This document shows, one piece after another, positions 13,291 through 23,506 of a stretch of DNA of 64,000 nucleotides; positions within the stretch are counted from its first letter, which is position 1; each line of letters starts with the position of its first letter. Position numbers and translations under genes: made by a program. The DNA is taken from NCBI GenBank assembly GCA_022579005.1, contig MU401456.1, forward strand, positions 522,607 through 586,606. Reading direction: 5' to 3'. The notes beneath the pieces are model-generated. The model saw only the letters and a program-made list of their open reading frames with translations, made no database searches and was not told the origin of the DNA. The DNA is from Poronia punctata. Its lineage: Eukaryota; Ascomycota; Sordariomycetes; Xylariales; Xylariaceae.

Positions 13291-14363
13291 CAGTGCAAAC
13301 ACCAGCGCGGGATCCCAAGTGCTCAAGAATGTTAAGACACGTCAAAATCAATACGAAGAGGCAAAAATGGATGCTCTGATGGTTAGTTGCGATGTAAAGC
13401 CTATCTGTGAAAACCAAGTAGGTCCTGGCCTGCAGATTTTCCTGTTGAGGCTGATAAAAGCAGAAAAGGGAAGGACGAAAGGCAGAGCTCTCTTCAATCA
13501 AATTCTGGTTGTGGGACGGGCTTGAAATAGTTGCCATACGCAACTAGTCCCAAGATATACTAGGCCAGATACACCTGCCCTTGGCATTGAACCTCATGTG
13601 TGGCTGATATCATAGGTAACTCCGCAGCCAGCTCGTACCCGTAGTCACTTCTTACCCCACCAAGCAATATTTTCCTCATTAACCGAACAAGGTAGGTCGC
13701 TGTATCCTATGACCGTATTTGTCTGTGGGCAGATAGATAGATGTATTATCTAGCAATCGAGAGTGACTAACCTACAAGACAGTGCACGTATGATCAAGGC
13801 ACCGCCTACGGAGTATTCTGCTATTGTTGAGTACCCCCGAGCACAGTAGGTATGAGTCGGTAAGTGCCCTGCCCAAGTGCCAATCACAGGTATTCAAGCC
13901 AATCAAAATTAATCCCCTGGGTGCCTGGTGCTTTGTTTCGATGCTCCAATAAGTACCTACACCTAAAACACCTAAAAATACGAGTATAAAAGATAACATC
14001 TTCATCAAATCTTCATTTATCACTGATCTATGCAAGTACATACAAAATGACAAGGACGAGGCGAGATTGATTCTTTTGAAAGTAGATTATTTTCCTTTCT
14101 GGAGGTTTTCCATTCTATTTCACTTTACTATATCGTTTTCCCCGCCTATCATCTGCAGAAGCTCGATCGTCAGCACCCCTTATTGTACGACTGGCTTGGC
14201 GGATGCACCACGTCTGCTGACTGTCACCATCCAGAACGGGTCGGTTCATATACACTTGAGGCTCTGGGGCACTGGAAACCCGTACTTTCTCCTTCTCCTT
14301 CATATATATACAAATATATATAAACCCCTATCCTTCTATTCATTATAGGATCGAGAGGTTGTA
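13291..14363. other. Divergent intergenic region between GID8 and URK1
   Basis: About 1.07 kb between two divergent start codons. It must contain both promoters and leaders. A long open frame at 14067-14348 lies in the probable URK1 leader and shows no domain. One TACGAGTA motif lies at about 13979. No gene is seen. Confidence 0.6.
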
Positions 14364-15513
14364 ATGGACGCGGAAATGAGTTCGCCCGGCCTCGTGGCTG
14401 ACAAGAGCGCCGCCACGATCGCCAAGCGTACTCTTTATAGCCCTCCTTGGGCCGATCTCAGCATCATCGGCATCGCTGGCAGCTCCGGCTCTGGAAAATC
14501 GACCTTGTCTCATGCCATTGTCAGAGAGTTGAATTTACCGTGGGTTGTGATCTTGTCGATGGTTAGTGATATTCTTGAAAATACAGTAGCGGTGGCCGTA
14601 CCTACCTTACTTACCCACCTTCTTTCCTAGGACTCGTACTATAAGCCGCTAGATAAAGAATCTTCAAGGAAAGCGTTCCTCAACGAGTATGACTTTGACT
14701 CGCCCGAGGTAACCACATTCCCATCGCAAATGCATTGTTCGGTGTTGATGTGCCCCCCTTGCAGGCCATCGATTTCGACGCATTGCTTCAGACTCTTCAA
14801 GACTTGAAAGCCGGGTATGTGTAACTTGACTACCTACCTATCTTACTACTACCTGTGTCATGGCCGTTCACTTGTTTTGTCTTCCCCAAGGTAGATATGG
14901 ACACTGTATTGTTAACTATTAGAACAGAAAACGTGCCGAGGTCCCGGTGTATTCTTTCGAGAAACATCAACGAGTAGATGAAACGACAACAATCTATTCC
15001 CCCCATGTCCTCATCCTGGAAGGTATATTCGCTCTGTATGACCCTAGGGTTATGGACCTTATGGATATGAGGGTAAGAACCTCGCGACGGTCTAACGGAA
15101 CATGTTTCTTTTTTGTTTTGACACAATGATAGATATATTGCGAGGCCGACGCGGATACTTGTCTATCCAGAAGAAGTATGTCATCTCCAAATTACCGACG
15201 TCAAGTGATTCATTATACTAACTGTAATTGTCTCCAGTTTTGCGAGATGTGAAAGATCGTGGCCGAACTGTGGAGGGTTGCGTCAAGCAGTGGTTTGGCT
15301 TTGTCAAGCCCAACTACGAAAAGGTACCTAGGCCAGTTCTTTCACTCTTGTCAACCTTGAGGCCAGCTAACATGCTTCTTTTAGTATGTAGTACCCCAGC
15401 GGAATCATGCAGGTATGTGTTATGTCAAGCACGTCCCAAAACTCGGCTTCGTCTCACATATGCCGTAGATATCATCGTACCAAGAGGTATCGAGAACCGG
15501 GTTGCTATGAGTA

Positions 15514-15563
<50 letters not shown>

Positions 15564-15702
15564 GGTTTGGTCCTGGCTTGCCCCGCCCACGCGGGGGGGG
15601 GGGGGGGGGGGGGGCGCCCAGCGGTAGGTAGGTTTTTACATCTNNNNNNNNNNTCTGCCGTATTTTTAAACGTACCAAGTGGTTTCGTTAACCTGGTTGT
15701 TA

Positions 15703-15753
<51 letters not shown>

Positions 15754-16582
15754 TAACTGGATGGGAGACGAGTCGAGTCGAGTCACTGACACCCGAAAGC
15801 CATGGTGATCCAGTACATCGAGAGAAAGCTGCTGGAGAAGTCCAAGCACCATCGTGCAGCGCTAAAGAGGCTCGAGGCCGGATATGAAAGCGAGCCTCTT
15901 TCGAAGCGAGTCGTGATACTGAGAGAGACGCCGCAGCTCAAAGGAATGAATACTTTGATTCAGGATATCGACACCACTAGCGAGGACTTCATCTTCTACT
16001 TTGATAGATTCGCAGCCCTCTTAGTCGAGCAGTAAGTGGTGCCCGCGTTCCGCCTGACTGCTGTCTCTTGAGACTAAACACATATCGGATGATTATAGGG
16101 CTCTGAACAATGTCCACTTTAAGGAATCGACTGTAGAGACAGCTGCCGGGATCCCGTATCATGGCCTGACTCCTAAAGGCGAGGTCAGTGCCGTCGTCGT
16201 GTTGCGGGGAGGCGCCACCTTGGAGGCAGGTCTGAGGAGAGTAATCCCGGACTGTCGCACTGGCCGACTCTTAATCCAATCCAACGTGAGGACTGGAGAA
16301 CCGGAACTGCACTACCTCAAGCTGCCCAAGGACATCGGCCAGCATGAAAGCGTGTTGCTCCTGGACTCGCAAATGTCGAGCGGCGGCTCCGGTCTCATGG
16401 CCGTCCAAGTGTTGGTCGACCACGGTGTGCCGCAAGACCGCATCGTCTTCGCCACATACTCGGCCGGCCGAGTGGGTCTACATCGGCTCACCAAGGTGTT
16501 CCCGGAAATCGCTGTGGTAGTCGGCAACATGGTGCCTGACTTTGAAGAAAGATGGGTCGAGAACAGGTATTTCCGTTGCTGA
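14364..16582 (+). CDS. URK1: Uridine kinase with C-terminal UPRTase-like domain
   Basis: Cytosolic pyrimidine-salvage enzyme that phosphorylates uridine and cytidine. Ten coding exons: 14364-14561, 14631-14708, 14765-14814, 14928-15072, 15133-15175, 15238-15323, 15385-15412, 15469-15510, 15800-16031 and 16099-16582 (461 residues). The P-loop GSSGSGKST is at residues 39-47, followed by the kinase motifs DSYYK, NEYDFDSPEAIDFD, ILEGIFALYDPRV and RRILRDVKDRGR. The second half matches the uracil-phosphoribosyltransferase fold, with LRGGATLEAGLRRVIPDC and LLDSQMSSGGSG, and ends ERWVENRYFRC. All ten exons join in frame. Intron 8 (15511-15799) contains homopolymers and a run of ten N, so its true length is unknown. 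The acceptor at 15799 (GAAAG) is the least certain junction. The exon density is high compared with neighbouring genes. Confidence 0.93.
15516..15752. repeat. Homopolymer tracts and assembly gap inside URK1 intron 8
   Basis: The stretch comprises a T run (15516-15562, 47 bases), a G run (15593-15614, 22 bases), ten N (15644-15653) and a second T run (15710-15752, 43 bases). The gap length is a placeholder. Lengths of such runs are poorly determined by short reads, and one or both may be artefacts. A GTCGA triplication lies just downstream at about 15769-15785. Confidence 0.95.
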
Positions 16583-17694
16583 CCGGTCGAAATGCTCCTG
16601 CCTTGATCAACTTCTAGAGTACATAAACATAACCCTGTGGCTGCGTCTAACCCTTGCCGTGGAGTATATATAAGCTTTTTTCCTTGTTATGCATTTTCGG
16701 CTCAGAAGCATACATAGCGTAGGTATTTCCCAATCATTTGCAGTATTCATTCAGCATCATATACTTACGCACATTAACATTACCCATTTGCGCTCTACTA
16801 CTTCACACGATACATATTACACATACCTACATACCAACTTACCTAAGGTACTCACACATACTCCAGCTTACCCTTCCACGGGATTTTTTATGATCCTCCT
16901 TGTTCTTTCCTGCGGTTCATTGCTGTGGCACCGATGCTTGTATAACCTACTTACCTAATCAACCGGAATCCAAGAGCACCTGGTGATCACGCCGTTCACT
17001 TGTTGACCTAACTGGGTAGGTAGATAGGTAACTCGTAGGTGTCCGTTTGACTACCTACTATCGTAGGTAGTCCTGTCTTTTATGGTCATTTGTATAAATG
17101 CAACTTATATAGGTAACATTATTATTCAGAATCTTATATTGAACTCGTGCCCTTTATGAATCCTTCCTCGTCCCCTCCTATTATGTGCCATATGACTTTT
17201 TCCATTGTATGGATTCAACCGCAGTAGGAAGCCGTATCGTACCACCACGTCCGAAAATAAGAAACCAATCCTCTCTTCCGTCTCCTGCTCAGGGGCATTC
17301 CATCCGATATGAAAGTATCCGCTCGCCCGCCTCAGGTGGCAAAATAGGAGATGGCAATAATACCTGAAATTCTTCAGTATGCCATCTAGCATTATCCATA
17401 GTTTTGACGCCGAGGACCATAAAAGTGTAGTACTCGTAGAAGATAAGTGCCTAGATAGACGTTTCATTTCAAAACAAACATATTAACATGCATACCCTCC
17501 TTAACACCAGTCCTTATCCTATCCCATCCTTTATGATCAATCCCAGATCCCAAAAAGAAGACAGAATTATCACTCATCCCTAATATTCGCGCTTAATGCA
17601 TCCTTTCCGAAACCCAGCACAATAAACCACCCAAACCAGTTAAAGCTCAAGTTAGAGAGAGAGAAAGAACCAAACCCATACTCCCTCCCTAAAA
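16583..17694. other. Convergent intergenic region
   Basis: It lies between the 3' ends of URK1 and the membrane-protein gene. It is AT-leaning, with TAGGTA/TACCTA runs at 16820-17075 and one TACTCGTA at about 17411. No supported coding frame. Confidence 0.6.
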
Positions 17695-18573
17695 TCAAAG
17701 ATTCCTCTCCGCCCAAATAAAACAATCCTCCCCCCTCTCAGCAAGCCACATCCTTACCCGCCAAACCACCCATCCCTCATCCCCCTCATCCTCTTCAACA
17801 CACGCCTCATCCTCAACACAAGCCTCCTCGGCTTTTATAATAGCCCTTAATTCCCCCACGGACAATTTATCCGGGATATTACTCCAAGCGAAACACAACA
17901 ACCCACTCATCAGCCACGCAGGAACCATGATAAGCGTAGCAAGCCAGCACCAGATTTGCGCAAGATTAAAAACCGGTAACCAACACCATAACATGATGCT
18001 CGAGAGAGCAAAGACGAGAATCTTGGCAGAGAGGATGATGCGTCGACGAGAAGGGCCAGCAGCGCGTATTTGTGCTCGGTGTAGAATCACGGCGCTGTAG
18101 ACAACGGGGAAATGATGATTCGAGTGTGAATTCGTGATGGCGTGGACTATGTGCGTTGTGATCCATGCCGCGTAGATGCCCCAGAGGAATGGCACGCGGG
18201 TTAATGTGTGCAATAGCAGGGACTCGATCCCTAGCCAGTATCCGGGTCCGGGTCCGGGCCTGGTGGCGGTTTGGATCAGGATACATAGTATCAGAAAACA
18301 TAATACTTCCGTGCTAAAGACCACGGCGACGGCGCGTCCGAGATTTGTTTTTGAATGTCGCCATATCCGCCACGGCGATGTGCTGGTTTTATTAACGAGG
18401 CTCGTAGATTGATGACTATTATTGCCCGGGGCAAAGAATGCCGTGCTCTTGCCTGATAACATGGTATCTTGAGCAACCCTACTTGAAGTGTAAGTAAGTA
18501 GACACAATAAATGTGTTTGCGGCAGCCCCGCGAAAAACGTTTCATGAAAGCCTTCCCCTCCCTCCCATCGCAA
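17695..18573 (-). CDS. Multi-pass membrane protein of unknown function
   Basis: A single open frame of 292 codons. Hydrophobic segments at about residues 81-104, 114-146, 180-204 and 206-232 suggest four or five membrane spans. After the last one comes a strongly acidic stretch (about residues 249-267, rich in Glu and Asp, with two EACVE repeats) and a Trp-rich tail. A second in-frame ATG at residue 38 (nt 18460-18462) begins MLSGKSTAFF. It could be the true start, because the first 37 residues carry a weak hydrophobic segment that reads more like leader sequence. I do not recognise a family. Uninterrupted length, several helices and the ordered charge pattern favour a real gene, but codon evidence is modest. 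Confidence 0.55.
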   Translation of the reverse strand: MRWEGGEGFHETFFAGLPQTHLLCLLTYTSSRVAQDTMLSGKSTAFFAPGNNSHQSTSLVNKTSTSPWRIWRHSKTNLGRAVAVVFSTEVLCFLILCILIQTATRPGPGPGYWLGIESLLLHTLTRVPFLWGIYAAWITTHIVHAITNSHSNHHFPVVYSAVILHRAQIRAAGPSRRRIILSAKILVFALSSIMLWCWLPVFNLAQIWCWLATLIMVPAWLMSGLLCFAWSNIPDKLSVGELRAIIKAEEACVEDEACVEEDEGDEGWVVWRVRMWLAERGEDCFIWAERNL

Positions 18574-19110
18574 TGACCAGATAAGACAAATAATAGAAAG
18601 GTGATCAGCTAGCCCTACAATATGTATGTAAGATCCCTCTGACGTAGTACTCGGTCAAAATTAGGAACTTCTCCGGGGCTGAGCAAGGCTGCAGGATCAT
18701 TCGCTTATTTCCCCAAATCCTACAATTTGCCTGCCTAGACTGGGGTTAAGGGTCTTCAATAGAGTCAAGAAATGCATAGAGCTGCAGAAATAGCGCTACT
18801 CATGCCTCTAACTGTCGATTGCGGCACAGAAAACGTCGGCGACAGCTAGGTAAGTAGCCTGTTGGCATGTTTTTTCAAGACTTGACCGCGGTAGGTAGTA
18901 AACCCGACATGTATTTCGCCATGACTAGAAACACCGTTGTGACACACCAGAAACAATCGGCAAGACATGCAAAGATATCCCTTGCAATTTCTAACAAACT
19001 ACGTCTTAATGAAAAGTGTGCCTCAGGAGTCGCAATATAATCAAATCCACACAGTCCGGATATAGTATATCATGTCAATCTTGACAATCAAGTATTGGGC
19101 ATTTTAATAA
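18574..19110. other. Intergenic region
   Basis: Upstream of the membrane-protein gene and downstream of the BAR-domain gene, both on the minus strand. Nothing further is seen. Confidence 0.6.
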
Positions 19111-20465
19111 TTAGGATGCGTTTTCGCGGCTCTGGCGGTAGTTTGCCTGTGATGGGATAATGTTAGCAAGTCGAGGCTTATTTGCATGCCCTTTAGTACA
19201 ATGGTCACGCACCTCCTGTTGAACCTGAAGACCTTCGATGACGGGAGATAGTTCGTTTAGGATCTCATAAGCCTTCTTGTGGTATTCCACCTGGGCAGCG
19301 ATAAGCTCCGCGAGGTTGCGAAGAGGTTCAGGGGTGTCCAAGACCTATTATTGAAGAAATTTGCATTAGTCAAAACCGGAAATATGAAAACGCGTCCACA
19401 GTTGGAATGGAATAACGTACGTTCTTCATGACGCCCACAGCTTCTTCCGTCTGTGTCACGAACTCGTCCTCGGCTTTTTCAATCTCCTCTTGCGCCTCGG
19501 GGCTGAGTTCCTCCTGGGTAGGGTGCCCATCACGGGGCGAGACACCGCCCATTTTCCAGACCGTACCCTTGATCCGGGACTTCACAGAGTCCAACGTCAA
19601 GCGGGCCTTCTCAACATTGCGGCGCGCGCGTGTGGCGAACGTCAGATTCGTGTTAAGGGTGGTGTTCCAGCCAGCCAAAAATCTGCTCTGGATTTGGGCA
19701 TCCTGTGCAAGTCGGGCCTCGCCAACACGTTCCTCGGCCAGCGCATATTTCTCGAGAGCGGTGGCTAGGGGATCTTCGCCCGGCCCGGTATGCTGCTGAT
19801 GGAGGAGTTGGGAGCTCGCCAAGCTAGCACGAGCGATAGCATGGTTGAACGTCTTCGGTTGGGGCTTGGCGGATGGAGGTGCGGTCAAAGCAGCCTGTGC
19901 TTCAGCGGGGGTAGAGGCCGATGAAAGCAGATGAACCTTCTCGCTGACGGTACGGCCTAGATCTTGGAAGGTCTCCTTGATATTGGGAGGGTAGTCGTAA
20001 GCTTCATTGGAGTATTGGGAACTGGCGAAAAGCAAGGTCAGTTGCAATGGCCAGGAAGACGGGCACCCTAGGTTATGTCGCCCCAGTTGACACTTACGTC
20101 ACTGCAAGAAGCTTCTGGTGAACCTGCTTCAGGGCGTCCACGCGCTTCTCCAGGTCGATATAATCGGGAGGGAGTTCGGTCTAAATACGAGTGGTCTTAG
20201 CTATGGCTACGATGCGCCCGGGGGCGAAAAGCTCACCTTGTCCTCAGCTTGGCCGAGTTGCTCCTTGGTATATTGAAAAGTACGCGAGAGAGATGGGGTG
20301 ATTTGAGACCCAATATTGCTAGAGAGAACTATATATTAACAAGAGACACTGGCCGATTTTGCGACCGTATGGTCTAGTATGATAGGTATCGAGAAGGGGT
20401 GAGCTCCGGCGCCCGCCATCCAATGAAACTTACCTCAGGCTGTTGCCAAAAGCCTTGAAATCCAT
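19111..20465 (-). CDS. GVP36: BAR-domain protein, Gvp36-like
   Basis: BAR-domain proteins form curved coiled-coil dimers that bind and bend membranes; yeast Gvp36 acts at the Golgi and in endocytosis. Six exons (20434-20465, 20237-20318, 20098-20180, 19421-20021, 19213-19344, 19111-19146) give 321 residues, close to the family length. The N-terminus MDFKAFGNSL is followed by SRTFQYTKEQLGQAEDKTELPPDYIDLEKRVDALK, which is typical of this group. A variable Ala/Pro linker and long helices (LEKYALAEERVGEARLAQD, FATRARRNVEKARLTLDSVKSRI, EAQEEIEKAEDEFVTQTEEAVGVMKNV, LRNLAELIAAQVEYHKKAYEIL) complete the domain. All five introns are short (56-115 bp). The start context (CAAG before ATG) is good. The alternative is another endophilin-type BAR protein; the N-terminal segment argues for Gvp36. 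Confidence 0.85.
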
Positions 20466-20813
20466 CTTGGGCAGAATGAAGCCGTGCGGCGCGTTGTTTT
20501 AGTATGGGTTTGAGCAATCACAGTACCTGTGTCGAAGTGCCGGTAGCTAGAAAGTAAAATGACGATGTAGAAGGCAATTTGTTGGCAACTATTTACTGTA
20601 CGTGTAGATAAGCAACTCTGTTGAAGCTTGCTCCTTGCTACAGTTCAATAAAGACGTAGTCTAGGTGGGTATAGGCGGTTTTTAGGGGCACGTAATCCCT
20701 TCAAAGTTCAACCCACCTTGTAAATGATAGCCCGTTACCAATTTAGGTATGTAGGTACCTACACGGTACTTACATACTTTAGGTTACGTACCTGGCACTC
20801 CTGGTAAATACCT

Positions 20814-20837
20814 TGACACCCTGACACCCTGACACCC
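20814..20837 (+). repeat. Three perfect tandem copies of TGACACCC
   Basis: Directly visible 8-bp unit repeated three times, followed by a partial copy. A simple intergenic minisatellite; no function indicated. Confidence 0.9.
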
Positions 20838-21726
20838 TGAACTTGTGGCCACAATGCCTGTCGTAGAAGGCAGCAGGCAAATACCAACATCACTTCACCT
20901 CACAGGACACCGCCTCCTCAAGGACCAAGGTCATATCAGAATACTTGTCATGTAAACCTTGGAGAGTTGACACGTGATATAAAGGGCTGCCAAACTGCGT
21001 GTATGTTGTATGTCTGTTAAGGACAGCCAAGAACATATGACAACTACCTACTTGTATAACCGTTCTGCACTTGCATTCTTGGTCTGTCACAACCTTGGAG
21101 GCCAGACTGGAGCTTGCTTGTTTCCCCAAACGAGGGATGGTAATAATGTGTTTTGTTGGACAGGGTATTCATAATTGTAATAAAACATCTTATATCGTAT
21201 GATACAATGTTGTGAGGTGGCTATATTATGTTTTCTTTTACGTTGGCCTCTTGTTCAAGGCTTGTTTACCCTACAGTGTAACGATGGGCAGCCTAGGTTA
21301 TTTTGACAAGAGTTAACCTTGGGAGATTTGAATGCATAAAGAACCCCAAACAACACTATCAGGTTCCTGGGAAGTAGACAACAAACTATGTGATTGACAT
21401 AGAGAAAGGGTTTTACACAACAACCGCGTACGCGTCGTTGTTACTATTTATCTAACTTTGGGGAAACGATGTCCGTAAGTTTTAGAACTGCTCACCCTAA
21501 AAACTGATGTGCCAAACACAACACCTCTTGCGTCACTTACGAGTACCGTTGCAATAAAGACAGCCACTAATTACAATACCTAAGAGCTCTTATATATTTT
21601 CTAGATATAGGCAATAGATCCTGTCCAAAGAGTGAAAATATACCAGCACGTTTACAAGTACAAATATTTGGGCATGCCTTTGTGTTGGTTAATAGAGAAC
21701 GTCCAAATGGTTAAAGACTGCATCTT

Positions 21727-21731
21727 ATTGG
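21727..21731 (-). promoter_or_regulatory. CCAAT box upstream of NDUFA5
   Basis: ATTGG on the plus strand, about 190 bp before the NDUFA5 start codon, at a usual CBC/HAP distance. Weak as a lone motif. Confidence 0.4.
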
Positions 21732-21756
21732 TCAATTCCTCCTCAGTAGACCCACT

Positions 21757-21762
21757 CACGTG
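21757..21762. promoter_or_regulatory. CACGTG E-box upstream of NDUFA5
   Basis: A palindromic bHLH site (Cbf1/SREBP-like class) about 160 bp before the start codon, between two CCAAT boxes. Function inferred from position only. Confidence 0.35.
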
Positions 21763-21773
21763 ATTCTGAGCTT

Positions 21774-21778
21774 CCAAT
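21774..21778 (+). promoter_or_regulatory. Second CCAAT box upstream of NDUFA5
   Basis: CCAAT in plus orientation, 144 bp before the start codon. Together with 21727-21731 it gives two boxes of opposite orientation within 52 bp. Confidence 0.4.
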
Positions 21779-21921
21779 GTTCTCAAGCTCCTGCCAGCTG
21801 CAGACAATGCCCGATTGTGACGCAGTCCGGGCTGGATCTAGACATTTTCCGCAATTGCTTGGACTCAACTACCTAAACCCACGCAATTGGGATCGCAACA
21901 ACCAGATACAAACCATCCACG

Positions 21922-22781
21922 ATGCGGCGGACGATTCGACTTTTGGCCAATGTCAAGCCCGCCCGCTACCTCGAAGCGGGCAACCCGACGGGTCTGACGG
22001 GCCTATATACGCACAGCTCGCCGCGCTCGTCGCTGCTCTACCTATACTCCACCACGCTCGACAAGCTAAAGCAGTTCCCCGAGTCCTCGCTGTACCGCCA
22101 GTCCGTAGAGGCGGTGACGAAACACCGCATGTCCATCGTCGAGGCCACCGAACCGCCGGGATACAAGGAGTGGGCCGAGCGTGCTCGGAAGATTATCGAG
22201 GCCAACCCCGAGCAGTTCAACATTGCCGGTGGCGACAGGCTCCAAGGCGCCAAGGCCATCACGGTCCGCAGCGGCAACTCCATCTTTGTCCACCGCACAG
22301 ATCCCAAGGTTAGCGACGTGCGGAACAACGAGTGGGATGGCGAGGCCGATGCCGAGTCTACCGAGGGTCTGCGCGGTCCCGAGGAGCGCGAGACTCCTCA
22401 TTTCGATGCGCTTTACGACAAGAAATCGCTGGAGATCCACGACAAGATCAACTGGGAGCCTGAGCCTCAGTTGACGGCCGACCAGTACGTCATTATGCTC
22501 ACCGCATTCGCCGGTGAAAGATTATGAACTAACACGAGGTATTACTCAGGGTTGAGGAGGTTGAGAACAAGATCGGCGCTGGCCTGATTGAGGAGGTTGT
22601 TTCAATGGCAGAGAACGAGCTCACTCTTGCCGATATCATGTACAAGTCCAAGGTGTAAGTGATTCCGCCATCCTGTTTACCAATCCTGGCATGCGCCGGA
22701 CTAACAAGAAACAGATGGGAGAACCTAGAAGAGCAGCCCCCCGCGGGACAGTGGGAATATTTTGAACGTAAGGCGTCGTAG
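21922..22781 (+). CDS. NDUFA5: NADH:ubiquinone oxidoreductase subunit NDUFA5 (29.9-kDa type)
   Basis: Accessory subunit of the matrix arm of mitochondrial complex I. Exons 21922-22484, 22550-22654 and 22715-22781 give 244 residues, the long fungal form. The N-terminus MRRTIRLLANVKPARYLEAG is basic and plausible for mitochondrial import. The NDUFA5 core follows (TGLTGLYTHSSPRSSLLYLYSTTLDKLKQFP, YRQSVEAVTKHRMSIVEATEPPGY). The C-terminal part carries VEEVENKIGAGLIEEVVSMAENEL and the conserved end WENLEEQPPAGQWEYFERKAS. Introns are 65 and 60 bp, with GTACGT and GTAAGT donors and CAG acceptors. An out-of-frame ATG at 21777 lies upstream, but near the CCAAT/E-box cluster, so it is probably outside the transcript. 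Confidence 0.94.
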
Positions 22782-23506
22782 ACTTATCACAGTTGAGGCG
22801 GGAATGGGATGATATAACCTAGAGCGTGGACCTGTTGTATCAGTAGAGGACAGTCAGATGGGCGCATTAGATTCCATTGTACATAAATGCACACGATGTT
22901 TCCCTTGAACCAATGTAATCAAAAATAAGGTAAATATTCCACGTTTGCTGTGTGTAATGTGAACCGTGTTGAGTTGGATATTGAGACTTGAACAGGCAGG
23001 AACTTATTCAATCAAAAAGTTCAAGATTACCAACCAGAAAACGTATATATATTTTTGAGCAGAAGCCATACTTTGAAGCTAAAACCTCTAGACTCTCAGC
23101 ATATCGTGCAGTGGTTCCCGTACAAGTACTTATACATACGGTATGATAAGGTATAGGAACGGACGTATTTTCGTTCATAGTCAAAAGGTAACATCAATTC
23201 AGCATCGCTTCAATTGATAGGGTATCAAATCATTAGGTACAATCCTTTGTGGTTTGTTTATGCATTCGATTATGTTGTCGAACGTACATCCATGCTTTTT
23301 CTCCCGAGACAAGTTGCTAAATCACAATCGCCACCTAAAATTTACAAACTTCAACACATGAAGAGCTTCAAGTACAACACAAGGTCTACCTGCCAAAGTC
23401 TACCTGCCAATCGCCAGCGAGAGAGTCGCACCATTGCAGAATAAGTCTTATAAAAGTTCACTAAGATCTGAAACCCAAAACAAGAAGTGGTTGGAAAATA
23501 GAGGCA
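22782..23506. other. Intergenic region
   Basis: Between NDUFA5 and the next plus-strand gene. The frame at 23214-23444 lacks features. It should hold the NDUFA5 3' UTR and the downstream gene's promoter. Confidence 0.6.

Larger units (their letters stand above)
20466..21921. other. Divergent intergenic region between GVP36 and NDUFA5
   Basis: 1.46 kb with no supported gene. The open frame at 20890-21129 (minus) has no recognisable domain. It holds an 8-bp tandem repeat at 20814-20837. The NDUFA5-proximal 200 bp carries two CCAAT boxes and a CACGTG. Confidence 0.6.

Noticed and set aside
14067..14348. 93-codon hydrophobic frame before URK1
   Set aside because: Low-complexity leader-like sequence ending just before the URK1 start; no family resemblance.
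15740..15770. Sequence resembling the 5S rRNA segment (ACTGGATGGGAGAC)
   Set aside because: Only about 14 bases match and flanking 5S sequence is absent; it lies inside the URK1 intron.
20890..21129. 79-codon minus-strand frame between GVP36 and NDUFA5
   Set aside because: No domain, no splice partners, and it is in a region better explained as promoter and spacer.
21777..22313. 178-codon frame overlapping NDUFA5 in another register, possible upstream ORF
   Set aside because: Mostly a shadow of the NDUFA5 exon. Its ATG lies beside the CCAAT/E-box cluster, so it is probably upstream of the transcription start.
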